Positions 48,201 to 56,062 of a stretch of DNA of 56,062 nucleotides are shown in pieces (position 1 is the first letter of the stretch; every line of letters starts with the position of its first letter). The stretch is from Bugula neritina. Lineage: Eukaryota > Bryozoa > Gymnolaemata > Cheilostomatida > Bugulidae. The stretch covers positions 6,134,628-6,190,689 of the forward strand of contig OZ037771.1 of NCBI GenBank assembly GCA_964035545.1, given 5' to 3'. The notes beneath the pieces were generated by a model. It was not told the origin of the DNA, made no database searches, and saw only the letters and a list, made by a program, of their open reading frames with translations. A program made the position numbers and the translations under genes.

Positions 48201-51200
48201 ACCCTATAAAATACTTAGTTTCTAAAAGATATAATATAATATAAAACTATTCCATACAAACAAAATGTTCATGCATCAAGTTTAAAAATTACAATTCTAA
48301 GCTACCAACTTTAGTGGTTCACACAATGCTCATGAAATCCAAATTTGTTTTGGCTATTCACCATTGCAGGTCAACTTATTGCTAGAGTCATATTCATGAT
48401 AGAAAGGAGAAAAGATAATAACAAGTTTATGGCACCTTCGTTGAGGCACGGCGAACTGATACACTCGTCAATTTCCCTCTCACAGTTCAATCCAGTGTAT
48501 CCTTCCTCACATAAACAGTTGAACATGTTAACTTTATCTTCACAAGTGCCGTGGATACAGGGAGAGCTGGCACACTCATCTATGTTTGTCTCGCATGTCA
48601 AACCTTCAAACCCAGCTAAGCAGTCACATTGGAAGCCATTTACCTCATCTCTGCAAAAGCTCTAATGTAAAACACATGCTGTGAACGCACACCAAGAGAA
48701 GTACATCAGGTTGTAGTTAGATAAGCATTCAAAACTCGAGAGCAAACTCATTACATTGTGCTCCTTCCTAACTGCAAACAAACCTAAAACAGCAAACCTG
48801 CAATGTCCACCATTTTGACATGGATGCTTATTACAATCATCAAAGTTGATTTCACATCTCTCACCAACAAAACCATTGAGGCATTCACAGTGGAAAGCGT
48901 TCACACTGTCAATACAAGTAGCCCCGTTCAAACAAGGCCCCTTGGCACAATCATCTATGTTCACATCACACAGATCTCCGCCCCATCCTATAATAAAAAT
49001 GTAGTCACATTAATAAACGAGAAAGAATGGAATTACAAGTTCCCACAGAAAGGTGTGCAGGAACAATAATTTTTGATTAAGATCAGGTAAAAACTAATCA
49101 CAGATTATCAACAAAGTGATAATTTATCACATTTTGAAAGTCGTTTTAGATTAAAAAATAACAGGAAACATGGTACAATTGCCAGAAACCAGTTGTTGGT
49201 TTATATCCTTCTACCCTTTCTCCCCACTATTGCCTATCCTAACATTTATATATACCAAGTGACAAAGTTATTTGAAAGAACTATACTCTGGCTAATTCTA
49301 ACTATCGTGAGTGTATAAAAAAACACTATAAAATATAGCATATGTTCTTTAGTTCAAATTGTTGACATACTAAGTAAAAATTTTATATTTGCTTTTGAAT
49401 AGTAGTCGTTTGCATTTATACACACCACAAGTGAGCATAGTTGATGTGTCCAAAAGACATTCCACATACCCACGTCACAATGACATCTGAATTCATTTTC
49501 CAAATCTATGCAGAGACTATTCTGAAGACAGGGCTTGGAGGAGCATTCATTGATATTCACTTCGCAGATTAAACCCGTATATCCTGGTGAGCATTGACAT
49601 TTAAAGTTCTGGCTTTCACTAATGCATGTTCCCGATATGCAAGGTTCAGATTCACAAAAATCAGTTTTTTGAAGACACTGTTTGCCATAGTATCCAATTT
49701 CACACTTGCAGGAAAACTCATTTATATGATCGGTACATTTGCCTCCATTGAGACAGGGTTCGCTTTGGCATTCATCAATGTCATGTTGACATAACTCTCC
49801 AGTATAACCAGGAATACATTCACATACAAAGTTATTGAGTTGATCGACACATCTACCACTATGTTCACAAGGAGAACTACTGCACTCATCAACTTCAACA
49901 GTGCAACGTATACCAGACCATCCTTCAGTACATTGGCATTGCCAATAATTTGGAAAATCCAAACAAGTAGCTCCATTTTCACAGGGTTGGCTGTAGCATT
50001 CATTTACTTCTTGATCACATTGAATGCCACCCCATCCATCAGAGCAAGAACATGTGAAAGAGTTTACACCATCAAGACAAGTTCCTCCGTTTTTACACGA
50101 GTCCAGCTTGCATTCATTGATATTTACTTCGCACAATATACCTTCAAACCCAGCTTGACAGATACATTGAAAAGAATTTATCTGATCTACACATGTGCCA
50201 TTGTTTCTACAAGGTGTGCTAAAACACTCATTTACTTCCAAAGTACAAAATTCACCCTTCCAACCATTAGCACAAACACATGAAAAATCTGCCACTTTGT
50301 CAACACAAGTCCCTCCATTTTTGCACAGCAGATCTGCATCCTGTAAGCCACATTCGTCTATATTTATTTCGCAGAAAGTTCCTGTAAACCCTGCAACGCA
50401 GACGCAAGTAAAAAGATTGTTTCCATCCAAACATTTACTGCCATGCAGGCATGGGTCACTTAAACATTCATTGAGGTCATTCTCACAAAGTAGACCAGCA
50501 AAGCCTACCAAACAACTACAGCGAAATCCATGTATTAAATCAACACACTTTGCACCATTAAGGCATGGATTAGAAGCACAATCATCAAAATTATGTTCAC
50601 AGTTAACACCAGAGTAACCAGGAAAGCACAAACATTTGAAACCCAAAAACTGGCTTTTGCATATGCCGTTGTTTCTACATGTATTTTCAGCACAAAGGTT
50701 TACGTGTTGCTCACAACTTTGGCCAGTCCAGCCTGGCATACATTCACAGATATATCCATCCTGCAGCTCAGAACACTTGCCACCATTCATGCAGGGAATT
50801 GAAGCACAATCTGGATAATCTATTTCACAATGGGCACCAATTAAACCTGGTGCACATTCACATGAATACCCATTGATAGAATCTAAACAGACACTGCTAG
50901 ATAAACATGGGTTACTTTCACACTCATCAAAATTTGTTTGACATTTCTCACCGGTAAAACCAGGATGGCAATAACACTTGAATCCACCAATAACCTCCAT
51001 ACATGAGCCACCATTTTCACATGGTTCTGAATAACAAAACTTAATTCTTTGAGCACAGTGAGCTCCTTCATACCCTGGCTTACAAGAACATTTAACTTGA
51101 TCACCTAAGATATCTGTACAGCTTCCGCCATTCAAGCAAGGTTGAGATTCACAGTTGTCAATATTGACGGTACAATTGGTACCTTCCCAGCCATCAAAAC

Positions 51201-54200
51201 AATGGCAAACACCATCAACGCAAGTTCCATGCTGACACATATTTATGGCACATTGATCTACAATCAAATTGCAGTGCAGACCATAATACCGATCTGAACA
51301 AACACATTCAGGAACTCCTCCCTCAGTTACGTGACATTTCCCATTATGTTGACAGTGCAAGTAACCATGAACCAAACTATGTTCTTCGCAGGGTGTTATT
51401 GAGATTTGACAATCGGTGCCAGCAAAACCCTCTGGACAGTAACATTCATAATAGCCAATGTTTGATTTGCATTTTCCACCATGTTTGCACGGCTCATTAG
51501 AGCACCAATCATCAATGACATCGCAATGTTGGCCAGAATATCCTTTAAGACAAATGCACCGAAAACCATCTGACAAAGTTCTGCATGTGCCTCCATGTAA
51601 GCAAGGAGATGAAATGCACGCACTGATCTTTATTTGACAATGAGATCCTGTCCATCCAGCTTGACAGACACATGTATAATCTAACTCAGTCAAATGGCAA
51701 ACGCCAGAATTAGAGCATGGACTTGATTCACAATAATCCATATGATGATTACAGAGGTCACCTGACCAGCCATTCTCACAATGACAACGAAAGACGTCAC
51801 CATTTTTAATGCATTTACCATTGACTTCACATGGATGTTCGAAACAATGATCATTTATGCTAATCTCGCAATTTATACCAGTGAAACCAGGAAGACAAAA
51901 ACATTTGTATTGGTCTAACATGTCCACACACGTTGCAGCTGAATGGCATGGTGAAGAGAAGCACTCATTGATTTGAATGCTACATTTGTCGCCTGTCCAT
52001 CCTGGTTGGCACAAGCAGGCATATGAATCATGAAGTGAAATGCAATCTGCATTGTTCATGCATGGCTTGTTTTCACATTTATCAGTTTCATCGTCACAGA
52101 GGGTACCTTCATAACCAGATTCACAAATACAGGCGTACCCATTCTCCATATCTTTGCAATGACCCATAAGTGAACAGGGAGAGCTTTCGCATTCATTAAT
52201 TTCAATAGCACAATTGAAACCAGTAAAACCACTGCTACAGTAGCATTTATAGCTGTCACCAATATCTTGACATGTCCCAAAATTTGAACATGGGTTTGAC
52301 TGGCATAAGTCAACATCTATAGAACAGTCATCACCCACAAAACCATCTGTGCAGATGCAGCGATGGTGCAAAGTGTAAGAGGCTTTCTTTTCACGTTTTA
52401 ATTTTAGAAAACTATTTTGAAAAGCTGGGTTATGGTGGGGATATTCGAGAATCTCACTCTTCAAAAAACTATGTGTTATTGCACTGTACTCCAAGGGTAT
52501 ATCTTTTTCAACCATATCAAAATTAGTAATGCCTGTATTATCTTCATGTAGCATTTTTATGTTAAGATGATGTTCTTCAATGTAACAGATTCCTTTGTTT
52601 AAACACAAACCATGATTTATTAGGTCACATGCTATTTTGTCACAATGCTTGCCCACGAACCCTGGTAGACACAAGCAATGATAGGAACCTAGAATGTTTT
52701 GACACACGCCACCATTATCACACAAACTATGATCATTGCATTCATCTATATCAGCTTCACAATGTAGGCCAGTAAAACCGGCATCACAAAGACATCTATA
52801 GCCAGCCACCTCATCCTTACAATAAGCGCTATTTAAACATGGTCGACTATCACATTCATTTATTTCAATTTCACAGCGATAGCCTGTGTACCCTTTATTG
52901 CATTTACATTCAAACATATCCCTTAGATCCAGGCAAGTACCACCATGCTCACATGGCAATTTTTCACAATCATCAATATTGAGTTCACAATTGATACCCG
53001 TGTAGCCATCTATGCAGATGCAGTAATAAGAGTTGATTAGGTCAACACATGTCCCATTGTTATGACATGGTAAGCTTTCACATTGCAACATTTGAAATGC
53101 ACAATACTCTCCGAACCAGCCAGGAGCACATTTGCAACTGAAATCTGCCACTCCATCAATGCAACTGGCTCCATGTTGACAATGCTGATGATCACAGTCA
53201 TCAATATCATGTTGACACAGTCTTCCAGTATAACCAGCGGGACACACACACTGGTACTCATGGAGACCATCTAAACAGGTCCCACCATTTTCGCATTGGT
53301 TGCCATTGCAATCATTTATATTTTCTTCGCAATACTTTCCTCCGAAACCAATGGGGCATTCACAGGTGAAGTGAAGCTTGTTGCGATGACAAATTCCTTC
53401 ATTCATACAAGGATTAGAGCTGCACACATTTATTAGCAATTCACATCTTTCACCATACCATAGAGCAGCACACGAGCAGTGAAATCCATTAACTAAATCG
53501 GTGCATTTGCCATTATTGAGGCACGGGCGGTCTTCACATTCATTAATGTTAAACTGGCAACGATCTCCACCATATCCTGGAGGGCATTTGCACTTATAGA
53601 TATTAATACCATTGACACACCGCCCCATGTTCGCACAAGGTGTGCTCAAACATTCATCAATGTCATTTTCACATAGAGGTCCTTCAAAGCCTGGAAGACA
53701 TAAACATTCAAATTCAAGTACAGCTCCTTTGCATTCAGCACCATTTTGGCATGGTTCTGATGCACACACGTCATAATCAAATTCGCATAATTGTCCATAA
53801 TACCCTTCTTCACATACACATTGAAACAATACATCATGGACAGCTTCACAGATTCCATATTTGCATTTATTTGAGTGACAAGGGTCTATTTTTTCTTCAC
53901 AATACCACCCAGAATACCCGGTATCGCAAACACAAACTTCCGTGATATCATCATCTCTGTGCCCTTCAACAAAAGAACAAATTCCATTACTTCCACATGC
54001 TTTGTTTCCTGGATGACTACACAATCTAACTTCACTTTCACAATGATGTCCAGCAAAGTTGTCAGTGCACTCACATAGGTAGCCATTCACAAAATCTATG
54101 CAGTTGCCATTGTTGAGACAAGGAGCAGAAGCACAGTCATTAATATTTATTTCACAGTATGCTCCCGTCCAACCGGAGTGGCAAACACAAAAATACTCGT

Positions 54201-56062
54201 TAACTTGATCAATACATTTGCCATGGTTACACTTATTGTCAAGGCAATCATCTATGTTATGCTGACAATTAGTTCCAGAAAACCCCAAGACACAATCGCA
54301 TTTCCAAGTTGGAGAAAGCTCTTCATTTAAGCTCAGTTTTTGACACCGTCCACCATTTCCACAAAAAACTCCATCACATGGATCAATTTCCTCATGACAA
54401 GTCAAACCTTCAAACCCTTCAGTGCATTTACATTCAAAATGTCCAACCAGGTCTATGCATTCGGAATTGTGGTCACAAGGATTAGAAAAACAGTCACCAG
54501 TTTCTAATTCACAATCGTCGCCATAATATCCAAAAGAACAAACACAATGATAACCTGCATAAGTGCTGATACATGTGGATCCATGACGGCAAGGAGAATG
54601 AGAACAATAATCTAGCCGGTGCTCACATTTATCCCCAGTAAAACCCTCTAAACACTCACAGGAAAACATTTCAACTCCATCGATGCAATGACCAGAGTTA
54701 AGACAAGGCGATGAAAGACATTCATTAATATTTATTTCACATAATTTTCCGGAAAATCCTTTGGCACAATGGCATATGAAACTCGATATGAGATCTTGAC
54801 AGTGACCTTGATGAAAGCATGGTGCGCTAGCACATTCATTGATATTGATGTCACATCTTTTGCCAGAAAATCCTTCACTGCATAAACATTTAAAGTCAGC
54901 AACAAGATCGGTGCACTTGTATGCGTTACTGCATGGATTTGGAAGACAGTCGTTAATATTAATTTCACACCTTTTGCCTTTCCACCCAACTTCACATGTG
55001 CAACTGAAATCATTGATTAAATCAGTACATGCACCATTATTTAGACATGGTTTTGAGCGACACTCATCAATGTCTAGCTCACAAAACTTTCCAGTATATC
55101 CCGCGGTGCAACTACAGTAAAAACTATTTACGTGGTCATAACATTGAGCAGAATTTCGACAAGGCGAGCTTTGGCACTCGTCAATATTCTCTTGACATCT
55201 GTGCCCGTCAAATCCCAAGCTACATTGACATTGGAACGCATTGATTTCATCAATACAAGTAGCGCCATTAAAGCATGGAGAAGAAAAACACTCATCTTCG
55301 TCAAGCTCACACCAATCTCCATTAAAACCGTCAAGACAGTGACACTCAAAAGAGTTCACTAGGTCTTTACACACACCACCATTATAACATGGTGTCGACA
55401 AACACTCATCAATATTTTTAATGCATCTTGCACCAGCAAATCCAAGAGGACATGCGCATTGATACCCATTAATTAAATCCTTGCAAGTCCCACCGTTATG
55501 GCAAGGATTTGACAGGCATTCATCTATGTTTTCTTCACAAGAGGATCCAGCATAGCCTGGAAAACAGTCACACTTATACTCTCCACCAGCATTTCGACAC
55601 TGGCCGCCATACTTGCATGGCATGCTAGCACATAAATCCACCAAGAATGCACACTGTCTGCCAGTAAAGCCAGCTGTGCATTGACATTCATATCCCGAAA
55701 TCATGTCAATGCAAACGGCTTGATTTAAACAAGGTGCGCTCAAGCACTCATTGATGTTCACTTCACATAGTGTGCCAATGAAGCCGCTGTTGCAATGGCA
55801 CTGGAAACTGTTAACATGATCTTCACAGATGGCTCCATTGTGACAGGGTTGGCTCTCACATTCATTGATGTTGACATCACATTGAACCCCCGTAAACCCC
55901 TCATGACACTGACAAGTGAAACCGTTTCTACCACCAACACAGTTACCATCATCTCCACAAGGATTCGGAATACAAAAATCAATTTCTCTTTCACATCGTC
56001 CTCCAACAAATCCAGGTTCACAAATGCAAGCAAATCCATCGTCAGAACTTCTGCAGACAGCA
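38069..56062 (-). CDS. Giant single-pass membrane protein with ~79 EGF-like domains (5' end outside window)
   Basis: Minus-strand exons: 49470-56062 (continues beyond window), 48798-48987, 48436-48650, 48021-48165, 47780-47876, 47317-47484, 47043-47102, 46611-46764, 45564-45791, 45088-45200, 44340-44528, 43717-43926, 43266-43397, 43026-43170, 42701-42877, 41960-42124, 41538-41718, 40683-40882, 40046-40154, 39204-39270 and 38069-38119. Every junction is GT-AG and every phase fits, giving 3195 codons in one frame. Nearly all repeats are calcium-binding EGF type (D/N-I-D/N-E-C), and many carry the O-glucose motif CxSxPC and the O-fucose motif CxxxxS/TC, as in the Notch ectodomain. After the last EGF come a short stalk, one membrane helix and a 40-residue tail. 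No Notch LNR, ankyrin, DSL or laminin-G domains are seen. The architecture suggests an extracellular adhesion, ligand-binding or matrix role at the cell surface. Fibropellin- and Crumbs-like proteins are relatives in repeat type only. Confidence 0.95.
40046..40154 (-). other. Membrane-spanning exon of the EGF gene
   Basis: Encodes [18 protein letters not shown], then [18 protein letters not shown]: about 24 hydrophobic residues with small residues at the start, followed by basic residues from the next exon (RKRK), the usual stop-transfer pattern. This places EGF repeats outside and the C-terminus in the cytoplasm. Confidence 0.93.
40454..40690. repeat. 37-bp minisatellite built on the exon 18 donor site of the EGF gene
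   Basis: The motif acctgggttt (reverse complement: AAACCCAG|gt) is at 40681 (real donor), 40644, 40607, 40570, 40533 (variants) and 40465. The first four steps are exactly 37 bp. On the minus strand each unit carries the last exon bases and the 5' splice site. The copies near 40644 and 40465 keep an intact CAG|gt; those near 40607 and 40570 read CAA|gt and CAT|gt. Confidence 0.92.
40935..41045 (+). mobile_element. SINE fragment, same family as in TCTP intron 1
   Basis: From about the B box (gtggattggaacc) it matches the TCTP-intron SINE through cattggtgatgtta-like and gaagagcatccagtcataat. The tRNA-like 5' part is missing or diverged, and the tail differs. It lies in intron 17 of the EGF gene in the opposite orientation to that gene. 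Confidence 0.7.
41045..41087. repeat. Perfect 19-bp-arm hairpin
   Basis: Left arm aaaaaacccttctgtaaag (41045-41063) and right arm 41069-41087 are exact reverse complements around ttttt. It abuts the SINE fragment's 3' end, so it may be part of that insertion. Confidence 0.93.
42125..42700 (-). other. EGF gene intron 15
   Basis: Ordinary AT-rich intron of 576 bp. No embedded gene or repeat recognised. Confidence 0.7.
43906..44035. repeat. 31-bp minisatellite built on the exon 12 acceptor of the EGF gene
   Basis: On the minus strand the real junction ctatgttgcag|GTAGATTCATACACATGT at 43926 is followed upstream by three more units (acctg at 43956, 43987, 44020 on the plus strand). Each has ctatgttacag|GTA and the next ~20 exon bases. 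The unit therefore joins the acceptor to the start of the coding exon. Confidence 0.93.
45385..45426. repeat. Perfect 17-bp-arm inverted repeat
   Basis: gttatgacctttaaact (45385-45401) and its exact reverse complement (45410-45426) surround tcaattag. It lies in intron 9 of the EGF gene. Confidence 0.92.
45792..46610 (-). other. EGF gene intron 8
   Basis: An 819-bp intron. The stretch about 46330-46400 (aagcttgtgttttagattataaatg..., agaagttatgtt) resembles 4445-4500, so it probably contains a short interspersed repeat. No gene. Confidence 0.5.
46757..46955. repeat. 22-bp minisatellite built on the exon 8 acceptor of the EGF gene
   Basis: Nine units of tctacctgtataacagatac-type with exactly 22-bp steps (motif positions 46763, 46785, 46807, 46829, 46851, 46873, 46895, 46917, 46939). 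On the minus strand each reads tctgttatacag|GTAGATA or close to it. The unit at 46763 is the true acceptor of exon 8; the other eight are decoys in intron 7. Confidence 0.94.
48988..49469 (-). other. First intron after the giant exon
   Basis: A 482-bp AT-rich intron with no recognisable repeat. It is the first of 20 introns after more than 6.5 kb of uninterrupted coding sequence. Confidence 0.8.
49470..56062 (-). other. Giant intronless exon: ~55 consecutive EGF units
   Basis: One uninterrupted frame of 6.6 kb, open at the window edge, encodes about 55 EGF units plus the start of a split one (ending CHCDVG at the donor 49470, completed by WGGDLC from 48987). Codon use is visibly more A/T-rich than in the small downstream exons (for example tgtgaagtaaat-style versus gtgtgtgtggaccag-style). 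Units vary: some are atypical, such as one with [11 protein letters not shown] (short) and one beginning [15 protein letters not shown]. Confidence 0.93.
52360..52584 (-). other. 75-residue spacer inside one EGF unit
   Basis: In the unit starting [15 protein letters not shown], 75 residues separate cysteine 3 from cysteine 4 where 8-9 is normal. The insert is rich in His, Glu, Leu and Lys, has no cysteine, and ends with a basic run (KLKREKKAS). It stays in frame and is not bordered by splice signals. Its role is unknown; a flexible or protease-sensitive loop is possible. Confidence 0.9.

Noticed and set aside
49594-55362. Many plus-strand and alternative-frame open frames over the giant exon
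   Set aside because: Shadows of the EGF array; they contain no independent motif and mirror cysteine-codon periodicity.
38069-56062. Notch or Crumbs orthologue
   Set aside because: Within the window there are no LNR, ankyrin, DSL or laminin-G domains and the tail lacks Notch or Crumbs motifs. The N-terminus outside the window could still add domains.

Overview
The window is animal nuclear DNA, AT-rich, with spliced genes (GT-AG introns of about 0.1-2.5 kb), many tandem repeats and several decayed mobile elements. Gene content (KCTD8/12/16-type, UBE3D, TCTP, a giant Notch-like EGF-repeat receptor) fits an invertebrate bilaterian. A marine lophotrochozoan would be my guess, but nothing here fixes the phylum. 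All exon models below were made by hand from splice signals, reading-frame phase and family similarity recalled from memory; no database search was possible.

Layout from left to right. 1-2997: AT-rich, no gene. 2998-6909 (minus): complete four-exon KCTD8/12/16-like gene. 8424-9865: first copy of a ~1.1-1.4 kb interspersed repeat ending in a 32-bp minisatellite. 10453-11265: a candidate solo LTR inside an inverted repeat, then a perfect 35-bp-arm hairpin between two TA arrays. 14790-17471 (minus): exons of a coiled-coil gene, one with an in-frame TGA and one tandemly duplicated. 17870-22506 (minus): a chimeric retroelement made of LINE ORF1, LINE endonuclease, then Ty3-type gag-protease-integrase, a remnant of RNase H, a purine tract and one LTR. 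Integrase lies upstream of the RNase H remnant, as in Gmr1-type elements, and reverse transcriptase is deleted. 22507-23735: second copy of the 1.1-1.4 kb repeat, abutting the LINE end. 24283-29583 (minus): nine-exon UBE3D-like gene whose last exon runs into a 21-bp minisatellite. 32150-34542 (minus): shrunken THAP/P-element-type transposase gene with a ~770-bp TAG array in its first intron. 35187-37350 (plus): complete four-exon TCTP gene with a SINE in intron 1. 38069-56062 (minus): the 3' part of an enormous single-pass membrane protein with about 79 EGF-like domains in the window.

The most unusual observations are these. (1) Three introns of the EGF gene hold minisatellites whose repeat unit contains the splice site itself (two acceptors, one donor), giving tandem rows of decoy splice sites; in KCTD and UBE3D whole introns are nearly all minisatellite. 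(2) The EGF gene has a 5' intron-free exon of more than 6.5 kb with about 55 EGF units, followed by 20 small exons. (3) A LINE endonuclease is fused in frame to a Ty3-type Gag. (4) The UBE3D-like reading frame appears to extend through a minisatellite. TCTP and the EGF gene converge (stop codons about 0.7 kb apart). The THAP-type gene and TCTP are head to head, sharing about 645 bp.
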